A DNA stretch of 64,000 nt. Source: Anaerolineae bacterium (lineage in GTDB: Bacteria; Chloroflexota; Anaerolineae; Promineifilales; Promineifilaceae). The position numbers and the translations under genes were made by a program. The stretch is taken from positions 1 to 64,000 of the forward strand of contig JADLAX010000034.1 in NCBI GenBank assembly GCA_020848035.1. Reading direction: 5' to 3'. The notes beneath the pieces are model-generated. The model was not told the origin of the DNA and ran no database searches. It saw nothing but the letters and a program-made list of their open reading frames with translations. Below are positions 1-7,934 of this stretch, piece after piece; positions within the stretch are counted from its first letter, which is position 1, and each line of letters starts with the position of its first letter.

Positions 1-52
1 ACAGGCCTTTCGGTTACTGACAAAGAGATGAAATTGTTAATGATCGAAAAAC

Positions 53-1120
53 ATGCTACCTGTCCCTCCTGGAACTATACGATTCGTCCCCGGAAAAAGG
101 GAAGTAATTTTTAGACGCTTACTTAGTACGGCCGTTTTGCTCGCCATCTTTGGGGCCTATGACCGGGTGCTGAAGCACAACCACGCCCTCATGAGCGGCC
201 TGTTGGCTGGGGGTTTTATCGGCCTGGTCGTCAGCTTTTTTGGCTATCTGCTTGGCGGCAACGTCACCAACCTGCTGAACGGCACGCTTTTTGGTCTGCT
301 GCGCGGCATCATCGTGGGGGCAGTGGTGGGAGGCATTACCCGCGCCCAGCCAGATGAGGGGGATCCGTGGCATACGGCCGTTTTCCTGCTGTTTGGTTCG
401 CTGTTCATCGGTGCTGTTTTGGGGGCCAGCGTTGGGCTGATCTCTGGTTTTGTGCTGGGGCTGGTGCGCTGGCACAGCTGGGGCATCTTGCTCGGCGCGG
501 TGATGGGCGCTGTCGTGGGCGGCTATCTGGGCAGCTATTTGCGCCAAACACGCACCATTGTGCTTGGCGCGGCGGTTGGAACGATTATCACCGTACTGAG
601 CAGCATCATTGGCGGGGCGGTGGGGGGTGTAGTGCTGGGGTTGGTCAGCGGAGCGCTGGCCCCAATGCTGCTGGTTGCCTTCATTGGCGCGATGGGTGGC
701 CTGACCAGCCGGGGCGTTAAGGCAATGCTGGTGGAGGCCACCGAAGCGCCCGCAGAGATGCTGCGGCAGGGAGCGTTTCCGTTTCTAGCTCCGGCGGTGA
801 TTGTGGGCATCATTGTGGGTACGGCCGCTTCTGGGGCCAGTGGTCTCATCGCCCTGCCGATTTGTCTGGCGATATTGGGCATTTTCCTGGCCGTGTTCAG
901 CGAGGTAGACGGCCGTGTGGCCAGCACCCTCACCGCGCGAACCCTGGTGGAAATGGTAATCCTGGGTGCTGACGATCTGCCGATCATGGCTGTGCCGCAG
1001 AAATTGGGCGGGGGGAATGGGCGAACGGCCGTGATTGGGGCATTGTATGGCCTGGTTTTGGGCGGCTTTAGCGCCGCCGCTGGAGCCTGGCTCATTCAGC
1101 AGTTGATGCAGATGGTATAA
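53..1120 (+). CDS. Polytopic glycine-rich membrane protein of unknown function
   Basis: The 355-residue product is almost entirely hydrophobic after a short basic N-terminus. It has roughly eight to ten glycine-rich membrane segments, with a short charged soluble stretch around residues 220-235 and a hydrophilic loop near residues 280-325. The repeated small-residue helices look like tightly packed membrane spans. I recognise no catalytic motif and no transporter signature. An in-frame stop lies just upstream at 41-43, so the ATG at 53 is the first possible ATG start, although no good Shine-Dalgarno precedes it. The gene is followed after about 40 bases by a pterin dehydratase gene that has its own ribosome site. 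Function unknown. Confidence 0.75.
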   Translation: MLPVPPGTIRFVPGKREVIFRRLLSTAVLLAIFGAYDRVLKHNHALMSGLLAGGFIGLVVSFFGYLLGGNVTNLLNGTLFGLLRGIIVGAVVGGITRAQPDEGDPWHTAVFLLFGSLFIGAVLGASVGLISGFVLGLVRWHSWGILLGAVMGAVVGGYLGSYLRQTRTIVLGAAVGTIITVLSSIIGGAVGGVVLGLVSGALAPMLLVAFIGAMGGLTSRGVKAMLVEATEAPAEMLRQGAFPFLAPAVIVGIIVGTAASGASGLIALPICLAILGIFLAVFSEVDGRVASTLTARTLVEMVILGADDLPIMAVPQKLGGGNGRTAVIGALYGLVLGGFSAAAGAWLIQQLMQMV

Positions 1121-1159
1121 GCAGAGACTTGCAATGCAACGTCTCTACCGGAGGTAAAC

Positions 1160-1465
1160 ATGGCTAGAAAAAAACTGAGCCAGGACGACATTCAGCAGGC
1201 GCTGGTCGATTTGCCCGGCTGGTCGGTCAAAGAGGGGAAGCTGCACAAGCAGTTTAAGTTCAAAAGTTTTGCCCAGGCGCTGGGGTGGATGGTGACTGTG
1301 GGTATTCAGGCCGATAAAATGGATCATCATCCCGAATGGAGCAATGTGTATAACCGGGTTGAGGTGTCGCTGGTGACCCACGATATGGACAACTCTATCA
1401 GCAGTTGGGATGTGGAGCTGGCGCGGTTTATGGAGGAAACGGCCGTACCACTCCTGCAAAAATAG
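1160..1465 (+). CDS. phhB: Pterin-4a-carbinolamine dehydratase
   Basis: This 101-residue protein has the length and signature of the PCD/DCoH family, which dehydrates 4a-hydroxytetrahydropterin so that tetrahydrobiopterin-type cofactors can be recycled. The diagnostic active-site stretch is visible as DKMDHHPEWSNVYN followed by VSLVTHD and SSWD: the paired histidines, the NVYN turn and the later His and Asp. GGAGGT lies just upstream of the ATG. No aromatic amino-acid hydroxylase gene is in the window, so whether it serves pterin recycling or a molybdopterin-related role cannot be decided. The stop codon lies inside a dispersed repeat and a bidirectional terminator follows. Confidence 0.93.
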   Translation: MARKKLSQDDIQQALVDLPGWSVKEGKLHKQFKFKSFAQALGWMVTVGIQADKMDHHPEWSNVYNRVEVSLVTHDMDNSISSWDVELARFMEETAVPLLQK

Positions 1466-1491
1466 GCCGCGGATGGCGTGGATTAACGCGG
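1461..1491. repeat. Dispersed GC-rich repeat, copy 1
   Basis: A 31-base stretch beginning AATAGGCCGCGGAT overlaps the stop codon of the pterin dehydratase gene. It is nearly identical (about 26 of 29 positions) to the reverse complement of 24170-24198. Two copies 22.7 kb apart in opposite orientation indicate a dispersed element. Confidence 0.6.
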
Positions 1492-1518
1492 ATGAAATCT
1501 GTTTCCCAGGCAAAATAA

Positions 1519-1542
1519 AAAAGCACCCAATTGGGTGCTTTT
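1519..1542. terminator. Bidirectional terminator
   Basis: A perfect 12-bp palindrome, AAAAGCACCCAA followed directly by its complement, has A-runs on one side and T-runs on the other. It lies between the convergent pterin dehydratase gene and tRNA-fMet and can terminate both. Confidence 0.8.
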
Positions 1543-1548
1543 GTTTAG

Positions 1549-1620
1549 TAGCGGGGACAGGATTCGAACCTGCGACCTCCGGGTTATGAGCCCGACGAGC
1601 TGCCTCTGCTCTACCCCGCA
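1549..1620 (-). tRNA. Initiator tRNA-fMet (CAT)
   Basis: On the minus strand the cloverleaf reads with acceptor GCGGGG/CCCCGC, an anticodon stem carrying the three consecutive G-C pairs typical of initiators (GGG...CCC around CTCATAA), anticodon CAT and the T-loop GGTTCGAATCC. Position 1 is U and position 72 is U, so the 1:72 pair is a mismatch as initiators require, but it is U:U rather than the usual C:A. CCA is not encoded. A TTGACA-16-TATAAT promoter lies just upstream on the same strand. Confidence 0.93.
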
Positions 1621-1633
1621 TCAACAGTCGGGG

Positions 1634-1661
1634 ATTATATCAAGCCGAAGGCGTTTGTCAA
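1634..1661 (-). promoter_or_regulatory. Sigma-70 promoter of tRNA-fMet
   Basis: On the minus strand TTGACA (1661-1656) and TATAAT (1639-1634) are separated by 16 bases. The start point would fall a few bases before the tRNA 5' end. Both hexamers are perfect consensus. Confidence 0.85.
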
Positions 1662-1678
1662 AAAAAGTCAACATAACG

Positions 1679-2188
1679 TCAGGCGTGACGGCCGCCTTTG
1701 AGTTGATCCTGGAGCTTTTCTAGCGCGTTCCAATCGCCTGCGGCGGCCAGGTGTGCCTGCGCGGGCCAGGTGTCGGGGAAGGCGATGCGAATGCCAGCCT
1801 CTTCGCGCACAATTTGCTCCAGGTGGGGCACGCTGGCTGCGGCGAGGGCGGCAAAGGTAAAGATACCCGCCTCGTGCAAAATGGCTTCAATCTTAGGGCC
1901 AATCCCTTCGATAATCTTGAGATCGTCGAGGGCAATCGGTTCCGCGTGGCCAACGGCCGTACTGCGCCCCGTCTCCGCCGCATGATGGCCAGATGCCGCG
2001 TGGGGATCATGGCCATGATCTTCATGGGCGTGAGCCGGTTCGCCTTGCGGGATGCTGTTGCGGAACAGCCCCCAGAGGAATACCAGGAGCAAAATAAGAG
2101 CAATCGCCACCGGCACCCATGCCGGTACGCCAACTGGTTCAGTGACCCCTTCTGCCTGCAATAAAATTGCCGTTAGTAGAAAATTCAT
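1679..2188 (-). CDS. Membrane-anchored protein with helix-hairpin-helix domain
   Basis: The protein has about 169 residues from the ATG at 2188, which is preceded by an AGGGAAGAAG ribosome site; an upstream in-frame ATG at 2260 lacks one. A hydrophobic stretch and a clear single membrane span (VPAWVPVAIALILLLVFLWG) form the N-terminal third, followed by a His-rich acidic linker. The C-terminal part begins LKIIEGIGPKIEAILHEAGI, a helix-hairpin-helix of the kind shared by DNA-binding and DUF4332-like proteins, followed by helical repeats. In this architecture the HhH module is often a general small fold, so DNA binding is not assured. Upstream and divergent lies a carbonic anhydrase-like gene. 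Function unknown. Confidence 0.75.
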   Translation of the reverse strand: MNFLLTAILLQAEGVTEPVGVPAWVPVAIALILLLVFLWGLFRNSIPQGEPAHAHEDHGHDPHAASGHHAAETGRSTAVGHAEPIALDDLKIIEGIGPKIEAILHEAGIFTFAALAAASVPHLEQIVREEAGIRIAFPDTWPAQAHLAAAGDWNALEKLQDQLKGGRHA

Positions 2189-2316
2189 AGCTTTTCTTCT
2201 TCCCTGAGTGAACGATAAAATAACGTGCCAAATGTTACCTGAGTAAAGATAGTCAAACAAGTCATACGGTTCATTGGCCCGGAATTGCCCGGCAACGGCC
2301 GTAGTTGGAGCGTCTC

Positions 2317-2844
2317 ATGATTATTGAATTTAAGGGAAAACGGCCGCAAATCCACCCCACCGCCTACATCGCGCCCACCGCTACCATCATTGGCGATGTG
2401 GTGATTGAGGCCGAGGCCAGCGTCTGGTTTGGTGCAGTGCTGCGGGGCGATCACGGCCGTATCCACATCGGCCCACGCAGCAATGTGCAGGACAACGTGG
2501 TGGTGCATGTCAACGGCCGTCACAACACCATCGTTGACGCCGACGTGACGATTGGTCACGGCGTGGTGATCGAGGGGTGTCATTTGCACCCCGGCGTCCT
2601 GGTAGGCATGAACGCCACCGTGTTGAGCGGCGCGGTGGTGGAAGCCGGTTCGCTCATCGCGGCCGGGGCGGTGGTGGGGGAGAACCAGCACATCCCCGCC
2701 GGTGTGCTGGCTGTCGGGGTGCCCGCTCAGGTCAAAGGCCAGCTGTCTGAAGCGACCCAGAAGCGGCTGGTGGAAGCGCCAAAAGCGTATGTAGCGTACG
2801 GCCGTTCCTACCCCCAGGATGCCAGGATTGTTGAGGAGGGGTGA
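2317..2844 (+). CDS. Gamma-class carbonic anhydrase family protein
   Basis: This is a left-handed beta-helix hexapeptide-repeat protein of about 175 residues (repeats from I-H-P-T-A through residue 140). The zinc ligands expected in the gamma-CA/YrdA/PaaY family are present: a His in the GRIHIG-NVQDN-VVVHVNG segment and the histidines of VTIGHG and IEGCHLHPG. GAVLRGD is the family's typical Arg-Gly-Asp turn. The ATG at 2317 follows GGAG closely; a TTG at 2305 is in frame but lacks a ribosome site. Likely a zinc-dependent hydratase or an acyltransferase-like homologue; the substrate cannot be read from sequence. Confidence 0.88.
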   Translation: MIIEFKGKRPQIHPTAYIAPTATIIGDVVIEAEASVWFGAVLRGDHGRIHIGPRSNVQDNVVVHVNGRHNTIVDADVTIGHGVVIEGCHLHPGVLVGMNATVLSGAVVEAGSLIAAGAVVGENQHIPAGVLAVGVPAQVKGQLSEATQKRLVEAPKAYVAYGRSYPQDARIVEEG

Positions 2845-2855
2845 GGGAGGAGGGA

Positions 2856-2883
2856 TGAGGGGTGAGGGGTGAGGGGTGAGGGG
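2856..2883. repeat. Short tandem repeat (TGAGGGG)4
   Basis: Four perfect copies of the heptamer TGAGGGG lie between the convergent carbonic anhydrase and hutH genes, preceded by degenerate copies from about 2833. Probably a slippage-prone microsatellite. Confidence 0.85.
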
Positions 2884-2890
2884 TGATTGT

Positions 2891-4438
2891 TTAGGTGGTA
2901 TCTTCCAGGGCCGCTTCGACAGCCTGTTTGATATTGCCGCCGTGCACCAGCTGGCGCACGGTTTCGATGAGTGGGGCCATGTAGGTGTCTTCGGTTAAAA
3001 AGGGCACCTGCTGGCGAATGAGGGTGTAGGCAACGGCCGTTCCCACCCCCATCTGCCCCTTTTCCTTCTGCTGCCGAAAGTCAATGCCCTGCGCGGCGGC
3101 CAGCAGCTCGATGGCTACGATGGTTTCCGCATGGGTCAAAATCATGTCGGCCTGGCGAACGGCCGTTGCCCCCATGCTCACGTGGTCCTCAATGTTGGCG
3201 CTGCTGGGAATGGTGTCGGCGCTGGCGGGATGTACCAGCACCTTGTTCTCCGACGCCAGGGCCGCCGCCGAGTAGTGGGCAATCATGAAGCCGCTTTCCA
3301 GACCGCCGTTTTGTGTGAGAAACATGGGCAGCACGCCGCCGTTGCTGTTGGCGTCCACCAGTTGGGCAATGCGCCGCTCGCTCATGTTGCCAATTTCGGT
3401 CAGGGCCAGCTTCAGGTAATCCATAGCCAGGGCAATCGGTTCGCCATGAAAATTGCCTGCCGAAATGACTTCCACCTGGCCCGCTTCGTCGGCAAAAATG
3501 AGCGGATTGTCGTTGACCGAATTCAGCTCAATTTCTAGCACCCATTTCGCGTAGGCAACAGAGTCACGCACTGCACCATGCACCTGGGGCACACATCTCA
3601 ATGTGTACGGATCCTGCACGTTTTGTGAGTTAGCCGGGCGCAGCAGCGTGCTGCCCGCCAACACGCGGCGCAAAAACGTGGCGCAGTCGATCTGGCGTGG
3701 ATGCGGCCGTAATTGGTGCACCCGGTCGTCGTAGGCGCGGTCGGTGCCCTGCAGCGCTTCCAGGGTGAGGGCGGCGGCGATATCGGCCGTGAGCGCCAGG
3801 TTGATGGCCCGCCGCACGATGATCGCGCCCAACCCGACCATAAACGCCGTGCCGTTGAGCAGGGCCAGCCCTTCCTTGGCCTGCAAAATTAGCGGTTGGA
3901 TGCCTGCGGCCGCCATAGCTTCGCCGCCGGGCCGCAGCGTCCCCTGGAAAAACGCCTCGCCCTCGCCAAGCAGCGGCAGGGTGAGGTGGGCCAGCGGCGC
4001 CAGATCACCGCTGGCGCCCAGCGAGCCCTGGGCTGGCACGCGCGGGTGCACACCGGCATTGAGCATGTCCAACAGCGTTTGGATGACGACCGGGCGTACG
4101 CCAGAATAACCTTGCGCCAGGGTGTTGGCCCGGGCCAGCAGCATGGCGCGCACCTGGTTTTCGGGCAGAATGGGGCCGGTGCCAGCGGCGTGGGAGCGCA
4201 CCAGGTTCAGCTGAAGCTGCATGCTTTCGTCGGCGCTGATGAACTTGTCTTTAAAACGGCCGAATCCCGTGGTGATCCCATAGGCAATCTGCCCCTCGCG
4301 CACCAGCTTTTCCACCGCTTCACGGGAACGATTGACGGCAGGCAGAACGGCCGTGTCCAACGCCACCTTTCGCCCCCGCGCCACGTCTACAACATCGTCA
4401 ACTTTCAAATCTTTTCCTGAAATAACTAACGGTTCCAT
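2891..4438 (-). CDS. hutH: Histidine ammonia-lyase
   Basis: The 515-residue protein matches the full length of HutH, which converts L-histidine to urocanate and ammonia. The Ala-Ser-Gly triplet that cyclises to the MIO electrophile is at residues 142-144 in GSLGASGDLAPLAH. Other family blocks are visible: YGITTGFG near residue 53 and NSVNDNPL in the active-site region. A GAGGAT ribosome site precedes the ATG. It is transcribed divergently from hutU-hutI across a 180-base region containing inverted repeats, so the two halves of the pathway are probably co-regulated. Confidence 0.97.
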   Translation of the reverse strand: MEPLVISGKDLKVDDVVDVARGRKVALDTAVLPAVNRSREAVEKLVREGQIAYGITTGFGRFKDKFISADESMQLQLNLVRSHAAGTGPILPENQVRAMLLARANTLAQGYSGVRPVVIQTLLDMLNAGVHPRVPAQGSLGASGDLAPLAHLTLPLLGEGEAFFQGTLRPGGEAMAAAGIQPLILQAKEGLALLNGTAFMVGLGAIIVRRAINLALTADIAAALTLEALQGTDRAYDDRVHQLRPHPRQIDCATFLRRVLAGSTLLRPANSQNVQDPYTLRCVPQVHGAVRDSVAYAKWVLEIELNSVNDNPLIFADEAGQVEVISAGNFHGEPIALAMDYLKLALTEIGNMSERRIAQLVDANSNGGVLPMFLTQNGGLESGFMIAHYSAAALASENKVLVHPASADTIPSSANIEDHVSMGATAVRQADMILTHAETIVAIELLAAAQGIDFRQQKEKGQMGVGTAVAYTLIRQQVPFLTEDTYMAPLIETVRQLVHGGNIKQAVEAALEDTT

Positions 4439-4525
4439 AATCTAATCCTCATGAAAATAGTAGGTCTTCTCATTTCCCCGGAAACTCCCTTTATGAGGCT
4501 CCTCGACCCGTAAGTTTTCGGGGAA

Positions 4526-4566
4526 GTATGGCGATCATACAGTTGTGCAGGATATAGACAACTGTA
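4526..4566. promoter_or_regulatory. Candidate operator between hutH and hutU
   Basis: Two overlapping dyads sit in the divergent region: GTATG-N5-CATAC at 4526-4540, and a perfect 9-bp repeat TACAGTTGT-N11-ACAACTGTA at 4538-4566, giving half-site centres two helical turns apart. The position suggests a binding site for a hut repressor; no regulator gene lies within the hut cluster here. Binding is inferred. Confidence 0.5.
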
Positions 4567-4617
4567 CAATAGGCAGCATTGGACGTCCCCCACGGTCCAA
4601 CTAAAAAGGAGAACACC

Positions 4618-6279
4618 ATGAACCGCACCATTCGCGCCCCGCGGGGCACCAGCCTCACCTGTAAAAACTGGCTCATCGAAGCGCCCTACCGCATGTTGCA
4701 AAACAACCTCGACCCGCAGGTGGCGGGCGATCCCGAACACCTCATCGTCTACGGTGGGCGGGGCCGGGCGGCACGCAATTGGGCGGCGTTTGACGCCATC
4801 CTGGCGTCGCTGCGCACGCTTGAACCAGACGAAACGCTCCTGGTGCAGAGCGGCAAACCGGTCGCTGTCTTCCGCACCCATACCGATGCGCCGCGTGTGT
4901 TGATTGCCAATTCCAACATTGTGCCACACTGGGCTACCCAGGCCAATTTTGACAAATGGGAGGCCGAAGGGTTGATGATGTACGGCCAGATGACGGCGGG
5001 AAGCTGGATTTACATCGGCACGCAGGGCATTTTGCAGGGCACGTTTGAGACGTTTGCTGCTGCCGCCAAAAAGGCGGGCTGGCCGTCGCTGAAGGGCAAG
5101 TGGGTGCTCACGGCGGGCCTGGGCGAGATGGGCGGGGCGCAGCCGCTGGCGGTGACGATGAACGAGGGTGTGGGCCTGTTTGTCGAAGTGGATCGCTGGC
5201 GCGCCGAGCGCCGCCTGGGCCTGCGCCAGCTGGACGTGATGACCGACGACCTGGAAGAGGCGATGACCTGGGTGGAAGAGGCGGTTAAAAACGAGACGCC
5301 CAAATCGATCTGTCTGGTGGCCAATGCCGCCGAAGTGCTGCCAGAGTTGGTCGCCCGCGGCGTGGTGCCAGACATGGTCACGGACCAAACCTCGGCGCAT
5401 GATCCGCTGTATGGCTACATTCCGGCCGGATTGACGATGGAGGAAGCGGCCGTTCTCCGCCAAAATGATCCTGAAGCATACCAAAAACGCAGCATCGACT
5501 CGATGACGCAGCATGTGCAGGCGATGCTCGATTGGCAAAAGCTTGGCAGCATTGTGTTTGACTACGGCAACAACATCCGGCAGCAGGCGTTTAACAACGG
5601 GCTGAAAAATGCGTTTGATTATCCGGGGTTTGTGCCGGCTTATATACGGCCGCTTTTCTGCGAAGGCAAAGGTCCATTCCGCTGGGTGGCGCTTTCCGGC
5701 GACCCCAACGACATCTACGCCACCGACGCCGCCATCCTGGAGCTGTTTCCGGAAGACGAGCACCTAGCTCGCTGGATTAAGATGGCCCAGGAGCAGATTG
5801 AATTCCAGGGCCTGCCCGCCCGCATCTGCTGGCTGGGCTACGGCGAACGGGCCAAAGCCGGGCTCAAGTTCAACGAGCTGGTGGCCAGCGGCAAGGTGAG
5901 CGCGCCCATCGTCATTGGCCGGGACCACCTGGATTCTGGCTCGGTGGCCAGCCCCAACCGGGAAACGGAGGGCATGAAAGATGGCTCGGACGCCATCGCC
6001 GACTGGCCGATTTTGAACGCGCTGATCAATGCCGTGAGCGGGGCCACCTGGGTGAGCTACCATCACGGCGGCGGCGTGGGCATTGGTTACAGCCTGCACG
6101 CCGGGCAGGTGATTGTGGCCGACGGCACGCCCGAAGCGGCCGCCCGCCTGGCGCGAGTGCTGACGGTTGATCCGGGCATGGGCGTGGCCCGCCACGTAGA
6201 CGCAGGCTACGAACGCGCCGTGGAAGTGGCCAAAGAGCGCGGCGTCAAAATTCCCATGCTCAACGCAATCGATGAATAG
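4618..6279 (+). CDS. hutU: Urocanate hydratase
   Basis: The 553-residue enzyme, from the ATG at 4618 preceded by AAAAGGAG, matches the roughly 555 residues of HutU. It hydrates urocanate to imidazolonepropionate using tightly bound NAD+. Family blocks include [30 protein letters not shown] near the nucleotide fold, [12 protein letters not shown], and the C-terminal [16 protein letters not shown]. It is the first gene of the hutU-hutI pair, opposite hutH. ACGGCCGT is absent from this gene. Confidence 0.97.
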   Translation: MNRTIRAPRGTSLTCKNWLIEAPYRMLQNNLDPQVAGDPEHLIVYGGRGRAARNWAAFDAILASLRTLEPDETLLVQSGKPVAVFRTHTDAPRVLIANSNIVPHWATQANFDKWEAEGLMMYGQMTAGSWIYIGTQGILQGTFETFAAAAKKAGWPSLKGKWVLTAGLGEMGGAQPLAVTMNEGVGLFVEVDRWRAERRLGLRQLDVMTDDLEEAMTWVEEAVKNETPKSICLVANAAEVLPELVARGVVPDMVTDQTSAHDPLYGYIPAGLTMEEAAVLRQNDPEAYQKRSIDSMTQHVQAMLDWQKLGSIVFDYGNNIRQQAFNNGLKNAFDYPGFVPAYIRPLFCEGKGPFRWVALSGDPNDIYATDAAILELFPEDEHLARWIKMAQEQIEFQGLPARICWLGYGERAKAGLKFNELVASGKVSAPIVIGRDHLDSGSVASPNRETEGMKDGSDAIADWPILNALINAVSGATWVSYHHGGGVGIGYSLHAGQVIVADGTPEAAARLARVLTVDPGMGVARHVDAGYERAVEVAKERGVKIPMLNAIDE

Positions 6280-6307
6280 AAATTTTGTAACTATACAGCT
6301 ATCACTC

Positions 6308-6407
6308 CTCGTTCCCGCGCTCCGCGTGGGAATGAAGACCAGGACGCTCCGCGTCCCGTGCGACGCGGAGCGTCGCCAACAGCATTCCACGCAGAGCGTG
6401 GAACGAG
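6308..6407. repeat. REP-like palindromic element
   Basis: The hutU-hutI gap (6280-6511) holds a palindromic element. Outer arms are CTCGTTCC (6308-6315) and GGAACGAG (6400-6407). An inner perfect 13-bp stem, GACGCTCCGCGTC at 6343-6355 and its complement at 6362-6374, has a 6-base loop. Reading through it gives a spurious 71-residue ORF. It may form a structured intercistronic RNA in the hutU-hutI transcript. Confidence 0.75.
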
Positions 6408-6435
6408 ACCTGTACAGTTACGAAATTTTTATCAA

Positions 6436-6475
6436 CAGATTTCGCAGATGGAAAAGATTTTATCTGCGAAATCTG
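6436..6475. repeat. Stem-loop with the ATTTCGCAGAT arm
   Basis: A 14-bp perfect inverted repeat, CAGATTTCGCAGAT (6436-6449) and its complement (6462-6475), has a 12-base A/T-rich loop. The arm shares ATTTCGCAGAT with the termini of the element at 15802-15972. Confidence 0.7.
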
Positions 6476-6511
6476 CGTAATCTTTGATTTTTCTCTTATC
6501 GGTGAATTTTT

Positions 6512-7783
6512 ATGACTCTTGACGCAGATTTACTCATTCACAGCGCGGCGCAGGTGGTGACTTGCGCCAGTGACGTGCCGAAACGCGGCGCAGCGATGCA
6601 GGATGTGGGGCTGATTTCCCACGGGGCGGTGGTGGTGAAAGACGGCCGTATCCTGGCCATCGGTCCCACGGAAAGCATTCGTGAGCGGTACAGCGCTTTG
6701 CAGGTAATCAACGCCAGCGGGCAGGTGGTGTGCCCCGGTTTTGTCGATCCGCACACGCACGTGGTGTATGGGGGGGATCGCCTGGGCGAATTTGAGCAGC
6801 GCATCCGCGGGGCAACCTACCTGGAGATTATGGCCGCAGGCGGCGGCATTGTCAGCACGATGCGGGCTACGCGAGAAGCCTCGGTTGAGGCGCTGGTGGT
6901 GGCCACGCTGCCTCGCCTGGCGCAAATGCTGCGCCTGGGTACGACGACGGCCGAGGTCAAAACCGGCTACGGGCTGGACCTGGAAAGTGAGCTGAAGATG
7001 CTGGAGGCGATTGCGGCCCTGGACCTGGCCCAGCCCATCGACCTGGTGCCCACATTTATGCCCGCTCACGCCGTACCGCCGGAATTTAACGGCCGTGCCC
7101 AGGCCTACGTCGATTGGGTGGTGGCTGAGATGATTCCTGCGGCGGCGGAGTGGTACCAGACCAGCCACTTTGCGGTAGACGGCCGTCCCCTTTTCTGCGA
7201 TGTTTTCTGCGAGCAAAACGCCTTCGACCTGGCCCAGTCGCGCCGGGTGCTGGAAGCCGGGTTGGCCTACGGCCTGCCCGCCAAAATCCATGCTGACGAG
7301 TTCACCTCGCTGGGTGGGGTGGGATTGGCCGTGGAACTGAGGGCGACCTCCGTGGATCATTTGGATGCCACCACAGCGGCAGACGTGGCGCGTCTGGCGG
7401 AATCAAATGTGGTGGGGATTGTGCTGCCTGCGGTGAACTTTAACCTGGGCAGCCACGAATTTGCCAACGCCCGCGCCTTGATTGACGCCGGGGCCGCCAT
7501 TGCGCTGTCTACCGACATCAATCCAGGTTCGGCACCCTGCCCCTCGCTGCCGCTGGTGCTGGCGATTGCCACGCGCTACCAGCGCCTGCTGCCCGCCGAG
7601 GTGCTCAACGCTGCCACGATCAATGCCGCGTTTGGTCTGGGGCTGGGCGATCGGGTCGGCGCGCTGACACCGGGCAAACAGGCAGATTTGCTGCTGCTGA
7701 ACTGTACCGACTACCGGCAGTTGGCCTACCAGTTTGGCGGGAATTTGGTAAGCACTGTGGTCAAAAACGGCCGCATCCTCTAA
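6512..7783 (+). CDS. hutI: Imidazolonepropionase
   Basis: The 423-residue protein has the length of HutI, a metal-dependent amidohydrolase that opens imidazolone-5-propionate to N-formimino-L-glutamate. The metal-binding HxH is seen in VDPHTHVVYGGDR, with the later histidine in KIHADEF and the catalytic aspartate in STDINPGSAPC. The final beta-sandwich residues (GKQADLLLLN) are intact. It follows hutU after a 232-base gap filled with palindromic repeats and has only a weak ribosome site. The window holds no formiminoglutamase or formimidoyltransferase, so the last step is encoded elsewhere. Confidence 0.97.
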   Translation: MTLDADLLIHSAAQVVTCASDVPKRGAAMQDVGLISHGAVVVKDGRILAIGPTESIRERYSALQVINASGQVVCPGFVDPHTHVVYGGDRLGEFEQRIRGATYLEIMAAGGGIVSTMRATREASVEALVVATLPRLAQMLRLGTTTAEVKTGYGLDLESELKMLEAIAALDLAQPIDLVPTFMPAHAVPPEFNGRAQAYVDWVVAEMIPAAAEWYQTSHFAVDGRPLFCDVFCEQNAFDLAQSRRVLEAGLAYGLPAKIHADEFTSLGGVGLAVELRATSVDHLDATTAADVARLAESNVVGIVLPAVNFNLGSHEFANARALIDAGAAIALSTDINPGSAPCPSLPLVLAIATRYQRLLPAEVLNAATINAAFGLGLGDRVGALTPGKQADLLLLNCTDYRQLAYQFGGNLVSTVVKNGRIL

Positions 7784-7844
7784 CCCACTCCCCTCTCTTT
7801 TTTCGCTTCACAAGGTTACCCCATACGCCTAACCTTCGTCAGGT

Positions 7845-7862
7845 GACGGCCGTACGGCCGTC
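7845..7862. repeat. Adjacent ACGGCCGT doublet
   Basis: Two abutting copies of ACGGCCGT (7846-7853 and 7854-7861) form an 18-bp palindrome between hutI and the hydrolase gene. It lies inside a wider dyad formed by CGCTTCACA (7804-7812) and TGTGAAGCG downstream. Confidence 0.8.
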
Positions 7863-7934
7863 GCGCTATGCTGTGAAGCGTTCATTCACTGCTGCACCCA
7901 CCACCCCAACCTAATTTTTTTTGGAGGAAATCCA

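Noticed and set aside
1145..1624. Minus-strand ORF covering tRNA-fMet
   Set aside because: The open frame is a translation of the tRNA gene and of the antisense of the pterin dehydratase gene.
2189..2260. Extended start of the helix-hairpin-helix membrane protein
   Set aside because: The ATG at 2188 has a good ribosome site; the extension is not hydrophobic or signal-like and lacks one.
6272..6487. 71-codon ORF on the plus strand
   Set aside because: It reads straight through the palindromic repeats between hutU and hutI, overlaps the hutU stop and has no ribosome site.
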